Below are positions 1 through 5,949 of a stretch of 6,882 nt of DNA, in pieces; position 1 is the stretch's first letter; each line of letters starts with the position of its first letter. Origin of the DNA: Halobacteriales archaeon (GTDB lineage: Archaea; Thermoplasmatota; E2; JACPAO01; JAHFTW01). The stretch is from assembly GCA_020201445.1 (NCBI GenBank), contig JAIVGU010000213.1, positions 1-6,882 on the forward strand. The letters run 5' to 3'. A program made the translations under genes and the position numbers. The notes below the pieces were generated by a model. That model worked only from the letters and a program-made list of their open reading frames with translations. It searched no databases and was not told the DNA's origin.

Positions 1-2106
1 CACGGTGAAGGCGTATTGGGCGTACGTGACGCTGTGGTAGTGCGCGACGGCCGGGCCGTAGCAGCCTCCGGCATCCCCGGAGCCAGCGACGTAGAAGTCG
101 TGGTCGTTGACGACGGAGAGTGCAGTCCACCAAGCGTTGCCGACCCCGGTGACCTGGTAGAGCGTCAGGTGCCCGCTCGCGTAGCGGTAGACTCCCTTGT
201 AGCCGGTCAGCCAACCCGTGTTGGCGGAGGTCATCTTGACGGCGTAGAACACGTCATGGGTGTTGTCGTTGCCGATGTCAAGCCACGCCTGGCTGAAGTG
301 GGGGACGTGGATGACGAGGTCCTTGGCGCCGTCGCCGTTGACGTCCGCGGCGATCCACGCGAACCCGTCGCGGTGCCGCTCGTCGATGTCGACCCTGAAC
401 GTGTCGTTGCCCTGGAGCTCGAGGAGCTGCTGGAGGCGCTTGCCGTCGATGAGGAAGGTCTGGGCGCCATGGTTGCCGTCGAGGCTGTCGATGCCCAGGC
501 GGACGAGCGTGACGTTGCGTGGCTCGGTGGGCGTGGAGTGGTAGGCGCCCTCGAACCTGAACAAACGCTGCTGCGCGGCTGGCACAATCTGGCGGGTGTC
601 GTTGAGCATCACGTTGCTGACCTGCGTGATGCGGCTCGCCTGGCTTGCCAGGCCGGTCGGGTCCAACAGGTAGTCGGTGCCGATGCCGGTGGGCATGGCG
701 TAGCTGGTGCCCAAGGGTTGGCACGGCGAGTCGATGGGGAAGAGCCGGTCCTTCACGATGGGCGGCGTCTGGATCGGGAGATTCTTGCACCGGCCTTCGA
801 TGTCAACCATCTTTCCCACTTCACCGGGAAGGCAGGGTGGCGTCGGCGCAGGGAGGCCGGGGGACGAAGGGGCGCAGGCGAACAGGCCATTGGCCACGAC
901 ACCGACCGTCTCCCCGTCGCAGGAGTCCACGACGACGCGCTGCGTGGCCGGTGGAAGCGGAGTGGTCAGGGGGATGGCTTGGGCGGCCAGGCCAGCGCGC
1001 ACGGACTCCAAGGCGTAGGCGGCTTGCCCGGAGAAGGCGCGGATCCAGCCCGGCCACTTGTTGCCCAGGCAGTCGGTGCCGTTCTGGAACGTGGCGGGGT
1101 CGTAGCAGAAGTTCTCGCCCGAGTGCAGGTTGAGGAACTGCCAGCGGAAGTCGGTGAAGTTGAGCGTGCTGCTGAAGTGGCTGGTTGCGCGGGCAGCGAG
1201 GCTGACGCCCTGTCCAGCCAGCGTCAGGTCGAGGAGGCGCGTGGGGTCGGTGCTGACGAGGAGCCAGGAGCCGTCGGCTGCAAGCGCGTGGGACCAAGCC
1301 AAGGTCAGGTTCCAGGGCGCCTCCGGAGCGATGGGGGTGTACCGGAGGCTCATGCCGCTGTTCAGGACCATCGCGAGGGCGTTGCGGGCCTCGACGCCCT
1401 GGAGGAGTTCAATCTGGTTGAGCGCCTGCTGCGCGGTCATCGCCGCGGTTGGGGTGGCAGCCGCGGAGACGATGCTGGCCGGGTCGGCCACGACGAGCTG
1501 CGCCTCGCGGTGGCTCGGCTCGATGAGGAGCGCGAACCCTGCCTGCGGCAAGCCTTCCACCAGCGCAAGGTGGTCCTGGCTCGACGTGAGCGCCTGGGCT
1601 TCGCTGCCGAGATTCACCGCATCGAGAGCATCGGGGATGCCGTCGCCGTCCGCGTCGTGCGTCGAGCTGACCGTGGTGGCCGTGGTGTTGGTGCGGCTTT
1701 CGAGGAGGCGGTTCGCGGTGGTCGGAGGGTCTGGAAGCGCCGGCGGGGCCCGCGGCGTCACGGGTTCCGGGCAGGCGGGTGGGCAAGCCGAGCAGTCGGT
1801 CGAGCACCCGCCGCTGATGGGAGGTTCGATGGGGGGGTTGTCGCACGTGGCAACCTGTAGGTTTCGGACTTTGTCCGTGGGCGAGGAAGGACCAAAGTAC
1901 TCGACGGTTTTGTCAACAACCTTGCCCACGTCACTCGTCGCGTCGGTCTTGCAGGTCTGGCCAGCCGTTTGCAGGACGCCGTTGAGCAGAGGAACGTAGA
2001 TGCCGCCTTCGATTGGACTCTGGATTCCGACTTGGGCGCCAACCGGCGAGGCAGCCACCGGGACGAGCAAGAGCGCGATGGCAGACAGGGTTTTTGCGAG
2101 CGTCAT
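1..2106 (-). CDS. Secreted Ca-binding FG-GAP/VCBS-like surface protein, C-terminus cut by window edge
   Basis: The frame is open from ATG at 2106 to base 1 (702 codons, no stop), so the gene runs off the left edge. Residues 1-24 form a signal peptide: a Lys near the start, a hydrophobic core ALLLVPVAA, and likely cleavage after PVGA before Gln25. A Cys/Pro-rich stretch follows, with C101, C105, C108 and C112 spaced CxxxCxxCxxxC. DADGDGIPD at 151-159 matches the thrombospondin type-3 Ca-binding consensus. DVNGDGAKDL at 588-597 matches the Ca loop of FG-GAP/VCBS beta-propeller blades. Seven N-x-S/T sequons (N140, N266, N316, N342, N502, N531, N567) would suit glycosylation outside the cell. No catalytic motif or membrane anchor is visible, though an anchor could lie in the missing part. 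It is divergent from the recombinase and shares only the intergenic region with it. Role unknown: adhesion or S-layer-associated is a guess. The long plus-strand frame opposite it is a codon-aligned shadow. Confidence 0.85.
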   Translation of the reverse strand, partial: MTLAKTLSAIALLLVPVAASPVGAQVGIQSPIEGGIYVPLLNGVLQTAGQTCKTDATSDVGKVVDKTVEYFGPSSPTDKVRNLQVATCDNPPIEPPISGGCSTDCSACPPACPEPVTPRAPPALPDPPTTANRLLESRTNTTATTVSSTHDADGDGIPDALDAVNLGSEAQALTSSQDHLALVEGLPQAGFALLIEPSHREAQLVVADPASIVSAAATPTAAMTAQQALNQIELLQGVEARNALAMVLNSGMSLRYTPIAPEAPWNLTLAWSHALAADGSWLLVSTDPTRLLDLTLAGQGVSLAARATSHFSSTLNFTDFRWQFLNLHSGENFCYDPATFQNGTDCLGNKWPGWIRAFSGQAAYALESVRAGLAAQAIPLTTPLPPATQRVVVDSCDGETVGVVANGLFACAPSSPGLPAPTPPCLPGEVGKMVDIEGRCKNLPIQTPPIVKDRLFPIDSPCQPLGTSYAMPTGIGTDYLLDPTGLASQASRITQVSNVMLNDTRQIVPAAQQRLFRFEGAYHSTPTEPRNVTLVRLGIDSLDGNHGAQTFLIDGKRLQQLLELQGNDTFRVDIDERHRDGFAWIAADVNGDGAKDLVIHVPHFSQAWLDIGNDNTHDVFYAVKMTSANTGWLTGYKGVYRYASGHLTLYQVTGVGNAWWTALSVVNDHDFYVAGSGDAGGCYGPAVAHYHSVTYAQYAFTV
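2030..2043. repeat. 14-bp perfect direct repeat, left copy (partner at 4897-4910)
   Basis: ACTTGGGCGCCAAC occurs here, inside the signal-peptide codons of the secreted protein gene (Val-Gly-Ala-Gln), and again at 4897-4910 in the same orientation. The flanking bases differ on both sides, so the identity is exactly 14 bp. The two copies bracket the recombinase gene, as attL/attR cores would. About 0.3 such pairs are expected by chance in a window of this size and composition, so attachment-site status is speculative. Confidence 0.25.
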
Positions 2107-2320
2107 GGGGTTCACTCCCAAGGCGAAGAAGGAGCAGCGGAGAAACCGGGAGGCCCCGCTGTGCAAGTTGCAGCATTTGGGGACCAAGCTCTGGCTAATA
2201 GAATCTTCCGGGGGCGGCTCTGGGGCGAAAGCCATCCAGCGTACCTCGAACCAACCTGCTCTCGTTCGTTCCAGCAAGAGGGATACGCTGCCGTCAATCT
2301 AATCACCTGTCCTCGGTGGC
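2107..2320. promoter_or_regulatory. Divergent intergenic region between secreted protein and recombinase genes
   Basis: This 214-base gap must hold the start signals of both divergent genes. For the recombinase, an AT-leaning box CAATCTAATCA (2295-2305) sits about 20-27 bases before the GTG codons at 2321 and 2327. That is roughly where an archaeal TATA box lies for a leaderless mRNA. For the secreted protein, ATTCTATTAG (minus strand, about 2195-2204) is the best AT box and would give a leader of roughly 65 bases. Both boxes are weak matches and were chosen by position. No convincing gene was found here. Confidence 0.3.
2115..2118 (-). promoter_or_regulatory. Ribosome binding site of the secreted protein gene
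   Basis: On the minus strand GGAG ends 8 bases before the ATG at 2106, a normal Shine-Dalgarno spacing. It favours this ATG over the in-frame GTG at 2115 and TTG at 2121, which would overlap the site and would place extra residues before the signal peptide. Confidence 0.55.
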
Positions 2321-4645
2321 GTGCAGGTGGCCGAAGAAAAGACTCCTGCGCAGGTTGCTAGCCAATCGACCGAATCCTCCCATGAGAGTGAGCCCAGCGA
2401 CACCTCCACCGCCGGCGCCAAGATTGTCATCCGGTGGACCGCGCACAACAACCACTGGCTGACCCACAGAACATGGGATGCGCCTTACGTCACGCACTAC
2501 GGTGCCAGCAGCATTCGGCTCATGCCGCAACCCGCCAACGACGCCTTCATCGAAGAGAACCAAGCCATCCTGGAGAAGTGGGACAAGGACGCGCAGGCGC
2601 GCGGCTTAGCCGAAGCAACCGTCAGCGGCTACCGCAGCAACCTCCGGCGCTTCGCCGCCTACCTTGGCCCGCGCAGCCTCATCCCCGTCCGCTCCGTCGA
2701 TCTGCAAGGCTACACAGACTTCCTGAAGGCGACCACCAAGGCCAAGGCAGAAACCCTCTCAAGCCACTTCACCGCCCTGTCCAGCCTATACGACTACCTG
2801 GCCGACGAGGGGCTCACGGGCTCGAACCCTGTGCCGCTCTTCCGCAACCGCCACCTCGCAGTCCAGTTGCGGGAGGCCAACAAGAAGCGGAGCCCACGAC
2901 GCCAACTCCTGAAAGTGGACGAGATGAGCCTCCTGGTCCAGAGCATGAGCGATGTCCGCGACCGCGCCATGACCTTGGTCCTCGCAAAGACCGGCGTCCG
3001 CTGCGGCGAACTGGTCGCCATGGACGTCAAGGACATCGACTGGAGCGAGCAGAGCATTGAAATCAAGCCGTTCCCGAAGCGTACCCACTTGACCGCCTTC
3101 TTCGACGCAGAGACAGAAAGCGTCCTGCGGGCCTGGCTGGAGGTGCGTGCAGCCTGGACGAGCGACAAGAAGGGGCCGCTGTTCGTGGCAGGTGGAGAGC
3201 GCGTCACCACGGACGCAGTCGGGAAGGTGGTGAGCGCCGCAGCCCACCGTCTGGGAAAGCACGACCCGACCGGCAGCCTCCGGTTCCGCTTCACGCCGCA
3301 TGCCTGCCGCCACTGGTTCACCACCCACCTGCTGCGTGCAGGGATGAAGGAGTCGTTTGTCCAGATTCTGCGCGGGGATTCGCCCGGTCGCAGCATGGAC
3401 ATCTACAACCACATTGACTGGGCAGCTGTCCGCAAAGAGTACCTGCGTCACATCCCAAAGCTTCTTACTGAGCGGCAGCGCCGACGCGCAGCGGCCCTCA
3501 GAGCTGCGCTCGCAGCCACCGCACTTCCCTCCCCGATTGTGGCCCCAGCAACCAGGCAGGCCGTGCAGCCTGCCGCAAAAGGCGGTAGCACCCCATCCAT
3601 GGACCGGCTGGAGCTGCGAAAGCTCATCACCGAGGACCGCGCCGCAGGCCGCCTTCGCAGACCCTCGGAGTACAGCCGCTGGCTGCAGACCAAGACTGCG
3701 CGACGCCCGAAGGCGGCGATGCAGATGGTTCTGCGAGAGTTCCAGTGGCTCCGCAAGACCTCGACGCCTGGGCCAGGCACAAACGTCCCGCAAACCCAGG
3801 CGGCTCTGGCGCCGGAGGCGAGGCCAGCGGTGCCCGCGAGGCGGAGGAACGAAGCACCCCCAGCGACCGTCGAGCTACGCCGGATGCTAGCAGAGGATCT
3901 GGCGGCGGGCCGCCTGCGCAGAACGGGAGAATATGGAAGTTGGCTCCAGGAGAAAAGCGGCCGGGGCAAAGCCTCCGCGCGGGAAACCGTGCGCCAGTGC
4001 CTGCGTGCCTTGGGAGTGCCTGCGGCCCCGCGGCCCTCTCCTCGCCCAAAGGTGCCACTGCCTTTGCAGAGGGGACTCCCGGCCGTGACAAGCAAAGCCA
4101 GCATCGCGCATCACGCAGGCAGCCCGACGAAATCGACGAGTGCCCAACCAGATGTGCCTCGCAACGCGACCAGAGCAAAAGCGACGACGGTCGCGCTGCG
4201 AGAACTCCTCGCAGCGGACCTTGCCGCCGGTCGACTGCGGGAGCCTGCTGACTACCTCGTTTGGCTGAAGGAACGGACCGGCACGTCGCTCAGCGCAGCC
4301 GGCAACATCGTGCGCCGTGAACTGCGTGCCCTCTTACTGCTCCCGCCCCTCGCCACGCGAACTCCGGTTGAGGTCAAGGACACTGTCCCGAAGGCGGTTG
4401 CGCCCTCGGTCCGAGACCCGCGCACTGCCTGGCGGACAAAGCCTGGCTCGGGCGGCCGGAAGCCGAATCCAGAAACTGTTCGGCTGCGCGAGGCTCTACA
4501 GGGCGATGCGGTCGCCCAGGTGGTTCGGCCACGCCAAGAATATCTAGCCATCCTGGCCACCGGTGCACCGAAGGCTCGCCACACGGCGCTTCACATCGTG
4601 AGTCGGGAAGCAAAGAGAATCCTTGGCCGGCCACTCAAGGCTTGA
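2321..4645 (+). CDS. Archaeal-type tyrosine recombinase/integrase with four-repeat C-terminal tail
   Basis: A site-specific DNA recombinase that cuts and rejoins DNA through a covalent phosphotyrosine. Residues about 72-170 are the SAM-like core-binding domain (GLAEATVSGYRSNLRRFAAYL). Residues about 195-382 are the catalytic domain: R227 in TGVRCGEL, a likely beta-hairpin Lys (K249 or K253), H327 and R330 in HACRHWF, and nucleophile Y362 in MDIYNH. The usual His of the LGH motif is Asp353 in LRGDSPG, as I recall for haloarchaeal-style integrases. The C-terminus YLRHIPKL closes the domain. Typical family members end near here at 300-400 residues; this one continues to 774 with four ~50-residue repeats joined by Pro/Ala-rich linkers. 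The start is GTG 2321 (GTG 2327 possible); ATG 2522 (Met68) would still keep the core domains. No clear Shine-Dalgarno site is seen. Codon use differs from the oxidase gene (15 of the first 60 codons end in A/T), suggesting transfer. Target site and partners are unknown. Confidence 0.9.
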   Translation: MQVAEEKTPAQVASQSTESSHESEPSDTSTAGAKIVIRWTAHNNHWLTHRTWDAPYVTHYGASSIRLMPQPANDAFIEENQAILEKWDKDAQARGLAEATVSGYRSNLRRFAAYLGPRSLIPVRSVDLQGYTDFLKATTKAKAETLSSHFTALSSLYDYLADEGLTGSNPVPLFRNRHLAVQLREANKKRSPRRQLLKVDEMSLLVQSMSDVRDRAMTLVLAKTGVRCGELVAMDVKDIDWSEQSIEIKPFPKRTHLTAFFDAETESVLRAWLEVRAAWTSDKKGPLFVAGGERVTTDAVGKVVSAAAHRLGKHDPTGSLRFRFTPHACRHWFTTHLLRAGMKESFVQILRGDSPGRSMDIYNHIDWAAVRKEYLRHIPKLLTERQRRRAAALRAALAATALPSPIVAPATRQAVQPAAKGGSTPSMDRLELRKLITEDRAAGRLRRPSEYSRWLQTKTARRPKAAMQMVLREFQWLRKTSTPGPGTNVPQTQAALAPEARPAVPARRRNEAPPATVELRRMLAEDLAAGRLRRTGEYGSWLQEKSGRGKASARETVRQCLRALGVPAAPRPSPRPKVPLPLQRGLPAVTSKASIAHHAGSPTKSTSAQPDVPRNATRAKATTVALRELLAADLAAGRLREPADYLVWLKERTGTSLSAAGNIVRRELRALLLLPPLATRTPVEVKDTVPKAVAPSVRDPRTAWRTKPGSGGRKPNPETVRLREALQGDAVAQVVRPRQEYLAILATGAPKARHTALHIVSREAKRILGRPLKA
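3602..4627 (+). repeat. Four-copy ~50-residue protein repeat in the recombinase tail
   Basis: Four copies lie in the recombinase frame: R1 3602-3754 (residues 428-478), R2 3866-4015 (516-565), R3 4187-4333 (623-671) and R4 4475-4627 (719-769). The shared pattern is T-V-x-L-R-x-L-L-x-x-D-L-A-A-G-R-L-R-x-x-x-E-Y-x-x-W-L, then a basic turn, then a helix ending V-R-R-E-L-R-A-L. R1-R3 are closest to each other; R4 is the most diverged (it lacks the Trp and the AAGRLR block). Linkers of about 37-57 residues are rich in Pro, Ala and Arg. The pattern predicts three short helices with a basic face, consistent with a small helix-turn-helix-like DNA-binding module, but I do not recognise the family. Confidence 0.85.
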
Positions 4646-4762
4646 CCAGTTTCTGGGGCACCTCGGCACCCGCGAATCCGCCCTTGCGGGGTCAGTGGGA
4701 GCCCCCATGGAACCGGGTCGGCCGTTCTGGGCCCCTGCGACTCATGTCCAAGTAGATGGTTC
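4646..4762. other. Intergenic stretch downstream of the recombinase stop
   Basis: No gene is visible. A weak hairpin, CCCGC ... GCGGG with a loop of about 12 bases, lies roughly 25-45 bases after the stop codon at 4643-4645. It has no T tract after it, so it is not a convincing terminator. The recombinase frame stays open here past its TGA. Confidence 0.4.
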
Positions 4763-4960
4763 TGGGCGCGGTTTGGGCGCTCTGGTGCCCACAAGTTTTC
4801 CTCCTGTTGGCACACCGATTTGGGCGTTTGGGCACACACAAACAGGGTCCACGTATACGAGAGCTTGACACCCCCGCCCAGAGCCAAAACCGGGCCACTT
4901 GGGCGCCAACTGGGCACATTTTGGGCGCTGGCCTTCACTGGAGCTGCCCAGAACCGCCCA
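4763..4960. repeat. Phased array of eleven TGGGCR hexamers on both strands
   Basis: Plus-strand copies start at 4763, 4774, 4821, 4829, 4900, 4911 and 4922. Minus-strand copies (YGCCCA) lie at 4786-4791, 4875-4880, 4945-4950 and 4955-4960. Copies 4900, 4911 and 4922 are three direct repeats exactly 11 bp apart, and 4763/4774 are also 11 bp apart. Copies 4819-4834 are tandem 8-bp units TTTGGGCG and TTTGGGCA. Copies at 4774-4780 and 4785-4791 form an inverted pair with a 4-bp spacer. From base composition about 0.4 copies would be expected in 198 bp. The helical phasing resembles iterons, recombinase arm sites or clustered operators. Its position just after the recombinase gene suggests it serves that element. 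Which protein binds is not known. Confidence 0.7.
4897..4910. repeat. 14-bp perfect direct repeat, right copy (partner at 2030-2043)
   Basis: The right copy of ACTTGGGCGCCAAC contains the array hexamer starting at 4900 and a near-palindrome TTGGGCGCCAA. With the left copy it encloses about 2.85 kb containing the whole recombinase gene. It could be an attachment core, or simply one more instance of the array motif. Confidence 0.25.
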
Positions 4961-4971
4961 AATCCAGCCAC

Positions 4972-4985
4972 CGGGTTGAGACCCG
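4972..4985. repeat. Perfect 5-bp stem, 4-base loop inverted repeat
   Basis: CGGGT-TGAG-ACCCG sits 11 bases beyond the last TGGGCR hexamer. It could be a small hairpin or a dyad operator bounding the array. No T tract follows, so it is not called a terminator. Confidence 0.35.
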
Positions 4986-5176
4986 ACGCTTGCGACCGCG
5001 GAGTCCCGCGCTCGACCGACACGCGGCACATTGTACCCGAACGCCGGTTGCCTCCGCATGGCTCGGCGCACCCGCCTCGGCTCAGGCGTTGACGTCAAGC
5101 TGCCGCAGGGCATCCTGCGTCCCGGCCATGGCGGCTTGCCCGTGGTGTCCTTCCACCGACCTGGACGGGGCGACGC

Positions 5177-5440
5177 GTGTGGCCAGCCAAACCGGTCGAG
5201 GTCGGCCTGCCCGGCCGCCGGCCCCTACCGGCCACGCTGGAGCTGCGGCGGAGCCTTCGACGCGACCGCACGGGGCCAGAGCTGCGCCGCACGGGAGACC
5301 ATGTCCGGTGGCTGCTGGCGCGTGGCTTCACGTTGGCTTCCGCCCGCCAGACCACCAGCCGCAAGACCCGGGCTGCCAAACGGCGCCCACGGCGGGCCAA
5401 ACTCGCCTGGCGCGCAGTTTCCCGCCAACTGCGCGCTTGA
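5177..5440 (+). pseudogene. Degenerate fifth copy of the recombinase tail repeat (remnant, or small stand-alone ORF)
   Basis: The frame is open from 5093 to TGA at 5438-5440; the first start-like codon is GTG 5177 (87 residues), with no convincing ribosome binding site and no in-frame ATG. Residues from T20 (base 5234), TLELRRSL..D ... LRRTGD..RWLL, align with recombinase repeat R2, TVELRRML..D ... LRRTGE..SWLQ: 14 of the first 30 positions are identical, and SAR follows after a one-residue gap. The DNA also matches (CTGCGC-G-ACGGGAGA--ATG in both). The preceding linker P-A-T is shared. After SAR there is an extra Arg/Lys-rich stretch before an ending VSRQLRA that resembles R3's VRRELRA. The frame is the same as the recombinase frame, with only two TGA codons (4643 and 5090) between. 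It may be a decayed tail of a once longer recombinase, a duplicated fragment, or a small basic DNA-binding protein. Confidence 0.5.
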
Positions 5441-5688
5441 ACACGATTTGCAGCCCCGTTGGATGGGGGGCGGCCTCCTGTTGCGCAGGTTTCCTGCACG
5501 GCCTTGGGGGTAGGTTCGCATACACGACGTTTGAGAGAGACTCTACCCTCGAAAACCTGCGCGGCAGCCAGTCGTCCCTCCTGGGCTTGGATGTCGGCTG
5601 CCCAACAAGGACGGCCTACAACTCCCCCGAACCAGCACACCGCGCAATCCGCACCAAGCCCCGGCAGGGATGGGGCGCTCGCGCTGAC

Positions 5689-5697
5689 TTTTAAAGG
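5689..5697. promoter_or_regulatory. Candidate TATA-like AT box
   Basis: TTTTAAAGG stands out in very GC-rich surroundings and matches the general look of an archaeal TATA element. If used on the plus strand it would place transcription start near 5715-5720 and give the oxidase mRNA a leader of about 230 bases. TTTAAA is palindromic, so the direction is undecided. Confidence 0.25.
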
Positions 5698-5753
5698 ATA
5701 GAGGAGGTCGGACCCCCTGGGGAAAGCGGCAAAAGGGCCGCCAAAGCGTTACA

Positions 5754-5769
5754 CGGGCCACCTGGCCCG
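5754..5769. repeat. Perfect 7-bp inverted repeat with 2-bp spacer, possible operator
   Basis: CGGGCCA-CC-TGGCCCG is a perfect dyad. The short spacer suits a dimeric regulator's operator better than a hairpin, although a 6-bp stem with loop ACCT is possible. A CATAAT box lies immediately downstream (5770-5776), so a bound protein could block or recruit transcription toward the oxidase gene. The regulator is unknown. Confidence 0.4.
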
Positions 5770-5914
5770 CATAATCTGTGTTCGCCCACAGCCGCGACCG
5801 TCCATCGCCTGTGGCCTTCGCGCACGTTGACCCACAATCCGCGGGCCGCCGGAGCAAACGTTTGCCCTGGGACGGCCCCGGAACGACCGATGGCCTCCTG
5901 GCGCTCTCCCAACA

Positions 5915-5925
5915 CCGTTTTGTAG
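5915..5925 (+). promoter_or_regulatory. Candidate TATA box for a leaderless oxidase mRNA
   Basis: CCGTTTTGTAG is centred about 30 bases before ATG 5950, the distance expected for an archaeal TATA box with a leaderless transcript. No Shine-Dalgarno sequence lies before this ATG, which agrees with leaderless translation. The match to a TATA consensus is weak. Confidence 0.22.
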
Positions 5926-5949
5926 GCCCCCCCAGTGGCCGGCACGAGC

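Larger units (their letters stand above)
5441..5949. other. 509-base non-coding region before the oxidase gene
   Basis: No credible gene was found on either strand, and no tRNA-like T-arm. It holds an AT-rich box at 5689-5695, an isolated GGAGGT at 5703-5708 with no usable start codon after it, a small hairpin GCGGC/GCCGC around 5726-5741, and a perfect inverted repeat at 5754-5769. The second half is probably the promoter and leader region of the oxidase gene. Confidence 0.5.

Noticed and set aside
16..1860. 614-codon plus-strand open frame
   Set aside because: It is the codon-aligned antisense of the secreted protein gene. The minus-strand reading has a signal peptide, Ca motifs and a ribosome binding site, while this frame gives a low-complexity Val/Gly/Arg/Asp-rich product.
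2786..3793. 335-codon minus-strand open frame
   Set aside because: Antisense to the recombinase catalytic domain, which has recognisable active-site residues on the plus strand. No domain is visible in this frame.
4646..4700. Hairpin after the recombinase as a terminator
   Set aside because: Short stem, large loop and no following T tract, so there is not enough to call a terminator.
4763..4960. CRISPR array
   Set aside because: The repeats are only 6-9 bp, occur on both strands, and lack uniform repeat and spacer lengths of CRISPR size.
4591..5031. 146-codon minus-strand open frame, and overlapping shorter minus frames
   Set aside because: It overlaps the 3' end of the recombinase, has no ribosome binding site I can see, and the product resembles translated repeats (Ala-Gln, Gln-Thr-Pro) of the hexamer array.
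5505..5560. tRNA-like GGTTCG near 5511 as an integration target
   Set aside because: No acceptor stem, anticodon arm or paired T-arm could be built around it on either strand.
5095..5640. 181-codon minus-strand open frame
   Set aside because: Arg-rich product with no recognisable domain, antisense to the fifth repeat copy whose homology is on the plus strand.
4756..5694. 312-codon plus-strand open frame across the array and the fifth repeat
   Set aside because: The product is Ala/Pro/Arg-rich without domains. It runs through the repeat array and overlaps the fifth repeat copy in another frame; openness is explained by high GC.
5717..5830. Possible small peptide starting at CTG 5717 after GGAGGT
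   Set aside because: It needs a rare CTG start, has fewer than 40 codons, and shows no similarity I recognise.
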